Assembly: GCA_003142615.1 (NCBI GenBank)
Contig: PLMW01000055.1
Span: 1-64,000 of the forward strand
Length of the DNA: 64,000 bases
Direction of reading: 5' to 3'
Source: Opitutia bacterium
Lineage (GTDB): Bacteria; Verrucomicrobiota; Verrucomicrobiia; Opitutales; Opitutaceae
Made by a program: the position numbers and the translations under genes. The notes under the pieces were generated by a model. It did no database searches. It had not been told where the DNA came from and saw only the letters and a program-made list of their open reading frames with translations. Positions 27,573 to 35,910 of the stretch are shown one piece after another. Every line of letters begins with the position of its first letter. Positions within the stretch are counted from its first letter, which is position 1.

Positions 27573-30344
27573 CTAGCTGCCATTCTGCGTCGGGAGCTGA
27601 TCGCCAATCAGGGCGAGATTCTGGATGGCGGCAAGGCCCCATTGTGCGGCATCGTTGGTGGAAACCCACGCCGCCTCGTCGACGGGGTTGAGCACCGTTG
27701 GGCCCTCGAGGTGCTTCAGCTGGAGGTCCGGCTTCAGCCAATCGCGGGCAAACTCACGCCAGGCGCGCGCGGCCAGCGCGGGATCCTTTTCCCGCCAAGC
27801 CGCATAGGCCGTAAGGCGGGAGTGTCCCTGCGGCAGACCGACGTCGCGCAGGCGCACGCCGAGCGTTTTCTCCTGTTCTTCCGGGCCGGCGTTGTACAAC
27901 TCGCAGTATTGCAGCCACGCCTGCTCGAACGGAGCGAACTCCGGCCGGCCCCCGGTCAGATAAATGAGTTCGGCGCAGGTTTCCACCGCTCCGAAGACGG
28001 CGTTGAGGTGGGAAACCGTGATGCGGTCGCTGAGGACGTGGAGATGACCGGTATCGGCATCGTAGCCAAAACGGTCACCGGTGAAGAAACCGTGTTTGGC
28101 CGCGCCGATGTCGCGCATGCCGTTGAAGAGCTTGTCGCGGTATTTCGGGTCGCCGCCGCGCTCCCATTCGGTGAGCCAGATCGCGGCGAGATTCGTCCAG
28201 TCGGTGCCAAAACTGACCCGCGCGGTGTAGGGGCCTTTGGGCGACTGGTTGACCAGCTTGCGGGCGGGATCGACCTCGTCGAGTTTCCGGTCGACGTCGA
28301 GCAGCTCGCGCATCAGGTCACCCACCCGCTCGTCGGCGGTGAGGTAGTAATAGAAGCGGCGGTAGATCGCGGTGCTGATGCGCACCTGCTTGGCGCTGCA
28401 ACCCCAGTGCTGGACGTTGTGGCGCGAGCCGAGGCCGGCGAACCGGCCGAGATGGTAGACGTCCACCTCGCCGGTGTGGCGGGTCATGGCCTCGGCGAAG
28501 CGGAAGATGTCGGCGCGACCGGAACGCAGGTAGGCATACCAGAGCCAGAGATCCGGCGAGAGTTCGGAATTGTCCCACGCAAAGCCCCCGACGTCGTAGC
28601 GCCACACGTGGCGGTCGCGGTCGTAGGTGTGCATGACGTCGCCGTAGTTCCAGAAACCGTACCAGTGGCGTTGCTCCACCTGCCTCCGGTAATAATCAAA
28701 CTGCCAGTCGAGCCGGTCCTCGATCGCGGCCCTGGCCGGCGTCGAACGGTCGGGCAGGCTCCAGAGTCCGCCGAAGACATTGGTCCCGGCGAGGTGGGCG
28801 GGGGAGCAGGCGAGCTGGGGCGGGGTGCGCACGGCGCCGGCCAGCTCGATGATCCGCTCGCGCGACGGTGTGGCGGTCACCGCCCACAGCGTGATCTCGC
28901 TCGAGCGCGCGATGCCGTGGGGCGTGCCCCAGCCTGGCTCGTAGTCCTCGTAGGTGATCTCGAGCCCGCCGTTGTACTGCCGCTCGTAGGTCTCCATGCC
29001 CATCACGTCGTGATAGAACCGCAGATCCATCGCGGGCGCCTCGGGCGACCACAGCCACACCGTCACCTCGGCCGCGTCGGTGTGCGCGCCGCGGATGTCA
29101 AGCTGGGTGGGATGGCGCTGCCAGAAGTCGCGCAGTCCGAAGACCACGCCGCCGCCCGTGGCGCCGCCGACGTAGCCGACGCCCGCCGCGCGGCCGCCCT
29201 GGTCGACGCCGATCCAGCCGAAGCCGGGTTTGGTGCGCTTGCGGATTTCAAAGGCGCTGGCCGCCGACTGGAACAACGTGCAGTCGCCCCAAGCCGGAAT
29301 GTATTCGAGGCGCGTGCGCACCGCCTCGTCGAACGTACTCACCGGCGGGCAGGCCTCGCCGGCGAGCTGGGCTTTCTTGATCGGGCCGTTCGGATTGCGG
29401 CCGTCAGGATCGCGGCGCAGGCCGGTGAGTCCGCGCACGGCCTCGGCCCAGAGGCCGCGGCCTTCGCCGACAAAGCGCACATGGCGGTCATGAAGCGGGT
29501 CGCGCATCGGCACGACGAAGCGCACGCCGAGTCCGCGGATGAAATCCTTCTGCTCGTCGCCGTCAAAGACGAAGGAGTGCATCATCCGCACCGCGTCGCC
29601 GCCGGCGTAAAAGTAGAGGCGGACGCTGAACGGCAGCCAGGCGCGCCCCGGGCCCTGGTGCCGGCCCGCGATCTTCACGACCGCGCGGACCGGACCGCGC
29701 TGCTCGACGGTGACCGCACCGATTTCGCTGACGAACGATTCGGTCTTCACGGCCGCGGCGTCCTCGGCGGGACGGTCATCACACAGGGCGACCAGCCGGC
29801 CGTCGCGCGCGATCTCCCGGCCGTCGCGCATGATCGACGCGATGACGGCCGCGCCTTTTTTCGCCACCGTGCAGCGGATCACGCCCGTGTCGACCTCGAT
29901 GGTGTCCGCCGTCTCGTCCACTTGCACCGGTTTCGCCGGCGCCGCTGGCGTGCCCGGGGCAAGAATCAGTTTGTCCGTCTTGCCGGTCTCGGCTCCGACG
30001 GCGTGGGCGGTCCACTTGAGCGAGCCATCCGGCCACGAGGCCAGCGGCCAGCTCTGCACGGGCACGGCCCCGCCGGCGGCCGTGCCCAGCGCAAAGGCCG
30101 TGTCCTTGGGGTATTTGCCCCGCGGCCACGGCACGCCCCACGTGGCGCCGTTTGCCACCGCCGGCACCTGGCCCTCGAGCCAGTGCAACTCGGCTCCGTC
30201 GCCAAGGATGACCCGGCCGGCGGGGACGACGCCGGGAGCCGGAGTCTCGTTGGCGGCGCGCAGGACCGCAGGCAGATTCAGCGCGGCGGTGACCAGTGCG
30301 GTGTTCTTCACGAATTCACGACGGGAGAGCGGGACAGGCTTCAT
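27573..30344 (-). CDS. PL26-like exo-rhamnogalacturonan lyase (PcRGLX/YetA-like), TAT signal
   Basis: 923 aa with a twin-arginine signal (SRREFVKNTALVTAAL, residues 7-22). The layout matches PcRGLX/YetA proteins: an N-terminal RIFT-like beta barrel (WGVPWPRGKYPKDTAF, VQSWPLASWPDGSLKWTA), a beta region (TIEVDTGVIRCTVAKKG, RVSFGTDWTNLAA later), and an (alpha/alpha)6 region (HWYGFWNYGDVMHTYD, RYDVGGFAWDNSELSPDLW, RHTGEVDVYHLGRFAGLGSRH). PL26 enzymes cleave the rhamnose-galacturonic acid backbone of RG-I from its end by beta-elimination. It is downstream of rhaM and upstream of the GH78 gene, which suits that role. Family assignment is by motif memory, so a related non-lyase member cannot be ruled out. 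Confidence 0.83.
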   Translation of the reverse strand: MKPVPLSRREFVKNTALVTAALNLPAVLRAANETPAPGVVPAGRVILGDGAELHWLEGQVPAVANGATWGVPWPRGKYPKDTAFALGTAAGGAVPVQSWPLASWPDGSLKWTAHAVGAETGKTDKLILAPGTPAAPAKPVQVDETADTIEVDTGVIRCTVAKKGAAVIASIMRDGREIARDGRLVALCDDRPAEDAAAVKTESFVSEIGAVTVEQRGPVRAVVKIAGRHQGPGRAWLPFSVRLYFYAGGDAVRMMHSFVFDGDEQKDFIRGLGVRFVVPMRDPLHDRHVRFVGEGRGLWAEAVRGLTGLRRDPDGRNPNGPIKKAQLAGEACPPVSTFDEAVRTRLEYIPAWGDCTLFQSAASAFEIRKRTKPGFGWIGVDQGGRAAGVGYVGGATGGGVVFGLRDFWQRHPTQLDIRGAHTDAAEVTVWLWSPEAPAMDLRFYHDVMGMETYERQYNGGLEITYEDYEPGWGTPHGIARSSEITLWAVTATPSRERIIELAGAVRTPPQLACSPAHLAGTNVFGGLWSLPDRSTPARAAIEDRLDWQFDYYRRQVEQRHWYGFWNYGDVMHTYDRDRHVWRYDVGGFAWDNSELSPDLWLWYAYLRSGRADIFRFAEAMTRHTGEVDVYHLGRFAGLGSRHNVQHWGCSAKQVRISTAIYRRFYYYLTADERVGDLMRELLDVDRKLDEVDPARKLVNQSPKGPYTARVSFGTDWTNLAAIWLTEWERGGDPKYRDKLFNGMRDIGAAKHGFFTGDRFGYDADTGHLHVLSDRITVSHLNAVFGAVETCAELIYLTGGRPEFAPFEQAWLQYCELYNAGPEEQEKTLGVRLRDVGLPQGHSRLTAYAAWREKDPALAARAWREFARDWLKPDLQLKHLEGPTVLNPVDEAAWVSTNDAAQWGLAAIQNLALIGDQLPTQNGS

Positions 30345-30521
30345 GGAATTTGCAGGTTAAAGTCGGGGGCGGAGGCGCGAACATCACAGGGTGGCGGACG
30401 ATGACAATCAATGACGATGGACGGTGCCAAGTGGTGTCACCAGCCGTGGGGCGATGATAATCCCCCCGCCTCGCGCTGACGGGAGGGACTGGAACGTGTT
30501 TCGGTAGAAGCGTGCGGACAA

Positions 30522-30836
30522 CTAATCCAAGTGGAAGACTTCGACAAGTTCCTTGGACACCGGGCTGTTGTCCGGATGGCTTGGCATGAGGTCGCGCATG
30601 TGCTTCCACCAGCGCTTGCAGACCTCGGTCTGGGCGATGGCCTGCCAGCGCGCCTCGTCCTCGATCTCGACGTAGCCATAGAGCTGGCGGGTGGCGGGAT
30701 CGAAATAGATGGAATAATTGTGGACGCCGTGGGCCTTGAGCACGGCGGCGAGTTCAGCCCAGATGGGCTGATGGCGGCGGGCATATTCTTTTTCTTGCCC
30801 GGGATTCACACTCATCAAGACAGCTTTGCGGATCAT
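30522..30836 (-). CDS. rhaM: L-rhamnose mutarotase RhaM
   Basis: 104 aa, the usual length of RhaM. The family pattern is clear: [66 protein letters not shown]. RhaM interconverts the alpha and beta anomers of L-rhamnose in the cytoplasm so that the isomerase RhaA can use it. It sits between the symporter and the RG-I enzymes. This ties the locus to rhamnose release, although rhaA, rhaB and rhaD are not in the window. Confidence 0.95.
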   Translation of the reverse strand: MIRKAVLMSVNPGQEKEYARRHQPIWAELAAVLKAHGVHNYSIYFDPATRQLYGYVEIEDEARWQAIAQTEVCKRWWKHMRDLMPSHPDNSPVSKELVEVFHLD

Positions 30837-30911
30837 AGTGGGGGAGGGGTTTAGGTCGGAGGTGGGCTTGATTGATGGCCTGCGGCAGAACGGCGCGCCT
30901 GCGGGGCTGGC

Positions 30912-32942
30912 TTACCCGCCGGCGGTCAGGCGCAACAGGAACCAGAACATCGCGATGATGCCGCCCGAGACACCCAGACAGATGATGAAGCCGACCGTGT
31001 CGGTCTTGTCCCACTTCGTCCATTCCCACGACGAGCGCGGGAAGAGTTTCGTCTGGTCGAAGCGGTGGGGGTTGCGCCGCGTCTCCTCCATGGTGGCGGC
31101 CTCGAGTTCGGGCGTGGCGCCAACCGGGGTCTTCATCTTGCCGAAAAACCAGTCCACCTTGTCCTGCGGCGGCGGCCGGGTGAGCAGGCTGGCGATGGCC
31201 AGCACGATGAACGGAAAGATCGCGGCGAAGAAGAATTGCACCGACTGGAGGTCGCGGCCCGTCATATGGGCAAGATTCAGGCCGGCCTTGCTGAGCGTCC
31301 AGGCCTCCAGGTTGAAGCGCCCTCCGCCGACCAGCGGACTGGAGAGGTCGAAGGGATCCTGGTGCACCACGCGGTCGAAATACATTGGCACCGGCCGGAC
31401 CTTGGCGGGCTGGGTGAACGCGATTAGCGCCGGGTCGGTGCTCAGGGTGTGGGAAAATTGGACCGTAAACGGCAGCACGACAAATACCACGGCCGAAAGG
31501 CCCACGCACCACCATACGGCCGCCCGGGAGAGTTTCCGCCAGAAGAACATCAGCAGGATCGCCGCCCCCCACGGCGCATTGACGGTCAGCATCACGCGGA
31601 TGAAGCTCACGACGTCGTTCATCGTCAGGGCGACGCACATGCCGACCACGAGCACCACCGCGATGGTGAGACGGCCGACCTTGACGCCCTGCTTGTCGGT
31701 GCGGCCGGGCGCGAGGTAGCTGTAGACGTTGCGCACGAACAGCGCGGAGGACGCCATGGAATTGGTGGCGATGTTGGACATCATCGCCGCGAGGAGGCCG
31801 GCGAGCATCAGGCCGAACAGGCCCGGCGCCAGCAACTGCCGCGACAGCCGGCCCCACAGCATGTCGGGCTCGGCCAGTCTCTGGTCGCCCCAATAGAGCC
31901 CGAGGCCGATCAATCCAACGAAGGCCCACATGATGATCATGAGCCGCTTTGCGTAGGTGCCCGAGACGGCGCCGAAGCGCGCCGCATACTCGTTCCTCGC
32001 CGAGCCGCTCACGCCCATGTTCCCCTGGATGCCGTTGATCTGGACGATGCTCACCAGCGTGATCGCCACCAGCGAATACCAGCTGACCGCCTCCGTGCCG
32101 GGCGCGCCCAGCAGCTCCAGCATTTCGTGCGGCACCCGTTCCCGCAGGGGCCCCACCCCGCCCAGGGCCGAGAAGCCGAACGGGATCAGGAGGATTGAGA
32201 AGGTGACGATGAGAACCCCCTGGAAAATCTCGTTGCGGGCGGTGCCCGTCATGCCGCCCATCCACAGGTAGAAGCCGACCACGAGCGTGAAGCCGAGGTA
32301 GAACATCCACGGCTTGAGGTAGGAAATGTAGGAGCGCAGCTCGTGGCGCGAATAGAGATCGTTCAGCTGCACCAGCTTCGTTTTCTGTTCGGCGCTCAGG
32401 GAGCCGCCGGGGGCCAGTTTTTCCAGGCCGCGAAACTCGCGATACTGCTCGACCTGCCGCTGCTCCTCCACCGTCCAGGCCGACTCGGGCTTGGGCAGGA
32501 GCGAGGCGGTGACGTTGTAGCCCACGAGATTGCCCCAGCCGATGAACAGACACACGTAGGCGACCTGATAAAGCGCGTAGATTTTGGACAGATTGTGACT
32601 GCTCAGCCGTTCCTCGAAAAGTTCTGCCACGGTCACCAATCGCACCCGGCGGAACCAGACGTTCATGAACCAGTAGTACGGATTCATGAAGATGGTCTGG
32701 AAGGCGAGCCACACGCCGGAGGCGCCCTGCTGATAGACCAGGGTCGCCGTGCTCACTGCCCCGTTCGCATCGGTGGCGTTGCCGAAGTTGAGGAAGAACT
32801 GGTAAAGTTTGCCGAGCTTGCGGCCGGCCAGGAAGAACCCCTCCTCGCTTCCCGTCGTGTGGGACGACCGCTTGCCCAGATACAGAATGCCGCCGAGGTA
32901 GGCCGCGATGATCAGGAGATCGATGGTATGGATTCCACTCAT
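30912..32942 (-). CDS. Sodium/solute symporter (SSS family), probable RG-I product transporter
   Basis: 676 aa with many hydrophobic segments spread over the length, starting with IDLLIIAAYLGGILYLG at residue 8. SSS signatures include EEGFFLAGRKLGKLYQFFLNF, GLFGLMLAGLLAAMMSNIATNSMASSALF and FIRVMLTVNAPWGAAILLMF. An extra hydrophilic loop of about 70 residues (PKPESAWTVEEQRQVEQYR and onward) lies after TM4, and an 80-residue loop rich in charged residues (VRPVPMYFDRVVHQD) lies late in the protein. It should use the Na+ gradient to import a sugar. Rhamnose or an RG-I disaccharide is inferred from rhaM, 75 bp downstream. It is the first gene of the minus-strand run and faces a LacI gene. Confidence 0.88.
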   Translation of the reverse strand: MSGIHTIDLLIIAAYLGGILYLGKRSSHTTGSEEGFFLAGRKLGKLYQFFLNFGNATDANGAVSTATLVYQQGASGVWLAFQTIFMNPYYWFMNVWFRRVRLVTVAELFEERLSSHNLSKIYALYQVAYVCLFIGWGNLVGYNVTASLLPKPESAWTVEEQRQVEQYREFRGLEKLAPGGSLSAEQKTKLVQLNDLYSRHELRSYISYLKPWMFYLGFTLVVGFYLWMGGMTGTARNEIFQGVLIVTFSILLIPFGFSALGGVGPLRERVPHEMLELLGAPGTEAVSWYSLVAITLVSIVQINGIQGNMGVSGSARNEYAARFGAVSGTYAKRLMIIMWAFVGLIGLGLYWGDQRLAEPDMLWGRLSRQLLAPGLFGLMLAGLLAAMMSNIATNSMASSALFVRNVYSYLAPGRTDKQGVKVGRLTIAVVLVVGMCVALTMNDVVSFIRVMLTVNAPWGAAILLMFFWRKLSRAAVWWCVGLSAVVFVVLPFTVQFSHTLSTDPALIAFTQPAKVRPVPMYFDRVVHQDPFDLSSPLVGGGRFNLEAWTLSKAGLNLAHMTGRDLQSVQFFFAAIFPFIVLAIASLLTRPPPQDKVDWFFGKMKTPVGATPELEAATMEETRRNPHRFDQTKLFPRSSWEWTKWDKTDTVGFIICLGVSGGIIAMFWFLLRLTAGG

Positions 32943-33195
32943 AGGTGCCTTGACATGGGTCTGGTCGCCTCCTCAGCCGGCGGGAAACACGGCGCGGCAG
33001 GCGGGGGCGGGGCCTTCATGGGGTTGGGGGTTGAAAATCTGATCTCCGTACTCCAAGGTCCGGCGGCGGGACGACGGGCATTCAGGCCACAGGAGCAGGT
33101 CCTGACCATCTCATAATTCAATGCGGGGCGGTGAAGTTGGGGACGGCGTCCAGCGTCGCGGGAAGAGACTCCTACCTGAAACAGGGCTTGCCAAA

Positions 33196-33212
33196 GGCGG
33201 CGATCCGCCAAG
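33196..33212. promoter_or_regulatory. Candidate LacI operator (GGCGG-N4-CCGCCAAG)
   Basis: The inverted repeat GGCGG-CGAT-CCGCC with a trailing AAG lies in the divergent region between the SSS symporter and the LacI gene, about 20 bp before the LacI start codon. The same arms and trailing AAG occur in front of the second LacI gene at 41890-41906. The position fits autorepression. This is inference from motif sharing. Confidence 0.45.
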
Positions 33213-33231
33213 CATCTGACAGTAAGACTCC

Positions 33232-34275
33232 ATGCGCTCCAATCCCTCCCTGAGAGAGCTCGCCCGCTCACTCGGCCTTTCCCACACCACCGTCTCGGAA
33301 GCGCTGCGGGACAGCCCGCGCGTGAAAGCCGCGACGCGCGAGCGGGTGCTTAAAGCCGCCCGCGAGGTCGGCTACCGCCACAATCCGCTCGCCGGGGCGC
33401 TCATGTCCGAGATGCGACGCTCCCGCTCCGGCACCTTCCGCGGCGTGATCGCCGTGATCGATCTCGACGGTCCCGAGCGGCGGCCCGTCAACGCGGCGCG
33501 TTTTCACCGGGAGCTGACCCGTGGGGCGGGCGAACGCGCCGTCGAGCTGGGCTTCAAGATCGAGCCCTTTGTCATCGGTCACAACGAGATCTCCATCTCA
33601 CGGCTCGACGCCATCCTGCAATCGCGCGGCATTCACGGCGTGTTCCTGCTGCCCGCCAGCGAAAGCCCGGACCTGACCCAGCTGGACTGGACCCGCTGTG
33701 CCGGCGTGTATGCCGACTATATCATCGAGCATCCCGGGCTGCACTCCGTGTGTTCGGATCACTACCGCTCAATGATGACCACCCTCCAGCGGTTGCACGA
33801 ACTCGGCTATCGTCGACCCGGCCTGGTGCTCAACCGGCACCATGACGAACGACTGCTCTACCGCTGGGAGGCGGCCTTTCAGGTCTATCACAACCACCAC
33901 GATGTCTTCTCCTGGCTGCCGCCCTTGATCGTTCCGGAGATCACCAAGCCGGAATTCGTCCCTTGGTTTGAAAGCGCCAAGCCCGACGTGGTGCTCTGTC
34001 ACCTCGCCGAGGCGATCGAGTGGATGCAGTCCTGCGGCGCCAGCGTGCCGCGCACCCACGGTTTCTGCTGCCTTAACACCATGGTCAACGTGGTGCCCTG
34101 CGCCGGACTCGATCTGCAGCCGTGGTTGCTGGGCGTGCGGGGCGTTGAGCTGCTGATCGCCCAGATCCACCGCAACGAGTACGGGGTGCCGGAGATTCCC
34201 TCGACCACGACGATTCCCGCGGCCTGGGTCGACGGCCCCACGCTGCGGCACAGTCCGGCCAGCCCCGCGCGCTAG
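33232..34275 (+). CDS. LacI-family transcriptional regulator (RG-I run)
   Basis: 347 aa. The N-terminal helix-turn-helix is SLRELARSLGLSHTTVSEAL followed by the hinge region GYRHNPLAGALMSEMRR. The effector domain has the periplasmic-binding fold, with GVIAVIDLDGPERR, ARFHRELTRGAGERAVELGF, LHELGYRRPGLVLNRHHD and a C-terminal TTIPAAWVDGPTLR. It is divergent from the symporter-rhaM-PL26 run and is its most likely regulator. The recognition helix (SHTTVS) is the same as in the other LacI protein of the window. The ligand, perhaps a rhamnose- or RG-I-derived sugar, is not known. Confidence 0.92.
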   Translation: MRSNPSLRELARSLGLSHTTVSEALRDSPRVKAATRERVLKAAREVGYRHNPLAGALMSEMRRSRSGTFRGVIAVIDLDGPERRPVNAARFHRELTRGAGERAVELGFKIEPFVIGHNEISISRLDAILQSRGIHGVFLLPASESPDLTQLDWTRCAGVYADYIIEHPGLHSVCSDHYRSMMTTLQRLHELGYRRPGLVLNRHHDERLLYRWEAAFQVYHNHHDVFSWLPPLIVPEITKPEFVPWFESAKPDVVLCHLAEAIEWMQSCGASVPRTHGFCCLNTMVNVVPCAGLDLQPWLLGVRGVELLIAQIHRNEYGVPEIPSTTTIPAAWVDGPTLRHSPASPAR

Positions 34276-34334
34276 TCCGGCGCGGGTCATGCGCCCATCT
34301 TCGCGTTGCCGGTATCACCCCTCCCGCCGCCTTT

Positions 34335-35752
34335 ATGAAATTCATCCGCGCCCTCGCCCCGGCGGCTTTGCTCGCCGGTCTCCTTGGTGCCATGATCTCA
34401 ACGCCCATGCGACTCCCCGCCGCTGATCCCCCGCCCGTGCCGCCTCCCGCCGACGCCGCCCGCGAGCAGCGCCTGGCATGGTTTCATGAGGCCAAGTTCG
34501 GCCTCTTTATTCACTGGGGCCTCTACGCCATTCCCGCCGGTGAGTGGAAGGGCCGGCCCGTGGCCGGCATTGGCGAATGGATCATGAACCGGGCGCAGAT
34601 CCCCGTGCGCGAATACGAGCTTCTCGCCACGCGGTTCAACCCGGTGAAGTTCGACGCCGACACCTGGGTGCGGCTCGCGCAGGACGCCGGCATGCAGTAC
34701 CTGGTCATCACTTCGAAACACCACGACGGCTTCGCGCTCTTTGAGTCCAAGGTCAGTCCCTACAACGTCGTCGCCGCCACGCCATTCCACCGCGACGTGC
34801 TCAAGGAGCTTTCCCGGGCCTGCGAGCGCCGCAATCTGCGCCTCGGCTTCTATTACTCGCAGGCGCAGGACTGGCACGAGCCCAACGGCGCCGGCAATAC
34901 CTGGGATTTCGGCCCCGACGACAAAAAGAATTTCGACCAGTATCTCCGCGCCAAGGCCGAGCCACAGGTGCGCGAGCTGCTGTCCAACTACGGTCCGGTC
35001 TGCCTCGTGTGGTTCGACACGCCGCGCATGATGGACGTCGGCGACCGCGCCCGGCGCTTCGCCGACCTCGTGCGCACGCTTCAGCCCGACTGCCTCATCG
35101 ACGGCCGGCTCGGCGCCGAGGGCGACTACAAGAGCACCGGTGACAACGCGATCCCCGACCAGCCGATGGCCGGTGCCTGGGAGACACCCGCAACCATCAA
35201 TCACACGTGGGGTTTCAAGCAGGACGACGACGACTGGAAGTCGCCCGGCGAAATCATTTTCAAGCTCACCGACATCGTGAGCAAGGGCGGCAACTATCTG
35301 CTCAACGTCGGCCCCACCGCCGAGGGCGTCATCCCGGAACGCTGCGTGGAAATCCTCCGCGCCGTGGGCCGCTGGCTGAAGGTCAACGCAACGGCGACGC
35401 GATCTATGGCACCGGCTGCACGCCCTTTGGCGAGGAACTCGGCGACCACGCCGCCAACCTGCGCGATGGCTCAGGCAAGCCCGTCTTCCTCGCCCGCACC
35501 GACTGGCGCTGCACGACGAAACCCGGGAAGCTCTATTTCATCCTCTTCAAGTGGCCGCGCGATGGCTTCGCGCTGCCGCACTTCAAGAACCCGGTCAAGC
35601 AAGCCAACCTGCTCGCGGATCCGGAGCGCCAGCCGCTCGCTCTCCGGACTGCCAAAGACGGCACCGTCCTGGTGGCGTTGCCGCGCACCCCGCCCAATCC
35701 TGTGTCCAACGTCATCGTGGTGGAGATTGACGGCAACCAAGTCAGCCGCTGA
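34335..35752 (+). pseudogene. GH29 alpha-L-fucosidase, frameshifted by a 5-base duplication
   Basis: A signal peptide (ALAPAALLAGLLGAMIS) and the GH29 barrel are intact: WFHEAKFGLFIHWGLYAIPA, YLVITSKHHDGFALF, LRLGFYYSQAQDWHEPNG. The nucleophile Asp is in CLVWFDTPR (about 228), followed by NYLLNVGPTAEG. After WLKVN the frame breaks. CAACG is repeated in tandem at 35384-35393, adding five bases. With one copy removed the text reads straight on as VNGDAIYGTGCTPFGEELGD and ends at a TGA at 35750-35752. As it stands, translation runs into a Ser/Arg-rich tail ending at 35789 (484 aa), losing the C-terminal beta domain. GH29 proteins cut terminal alpha-fucose. Loss of the C-terminal domain may or may not abolish activity. 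Confidence 0.85.
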
Positions 35753-35779
35753 ACCATTCGTGCGCGCCAGCCGACCCGG

Positions 35780-35804
35780 CTCGCCGTAGCTTCCGCGAAG
35801 GCGG
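35780..35804 (+). repeat. Dispersed intergenic repeat CTCGCCGTAGC...GCGAAGGCG
   Basis: CTCGCCGTAGCTTCCGCGAAGGCGG lies between the GH29 stop and a GH29 tail relic. The same pattern recurs on the minus strand at 49057-49090, and degenerately on the plus strand at about 49094-49130. Such elements mark the spaces between genes in this genome. Confidence 0.6.
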
Positions 35805-35807
35805 CTC

Positions 35808-35855
35808 GCCAATGTGATCTGCGTCGAGATCGAGGGCGACAAGGTCGAACGCTGA
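35808..35855 (+). pseudogene. Relic of a second GH29 C-terminal tail
   Basis: An open stretch of 15 codons and a stop reads ANVICVEIEGDKVER. It closely mirrors the true end of the preceding GH29 gene, SNVIVVEIDGNQVSR followed by a stop. It has no start or upstream coding part. The simplest reading is that a neighbouring GH29 copy was deleted, leaving only its last codons behind the dispersed repeat. Confidence 0.6.
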
Positions 35856-35910
35856 CGCGCGTTGCCGATCTATCTCTACTGCCTCCCTGGCCGGCTGGTC
35901 GACAACCGGA

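Noticed and set aside
24935-30404. Two long plus-strand open frames (870 and 1008 codons)
   Set aside because: Both are antisense to GH78 and PL26, lack signal peptides or motifs and have the composition of GC-rich shadows.
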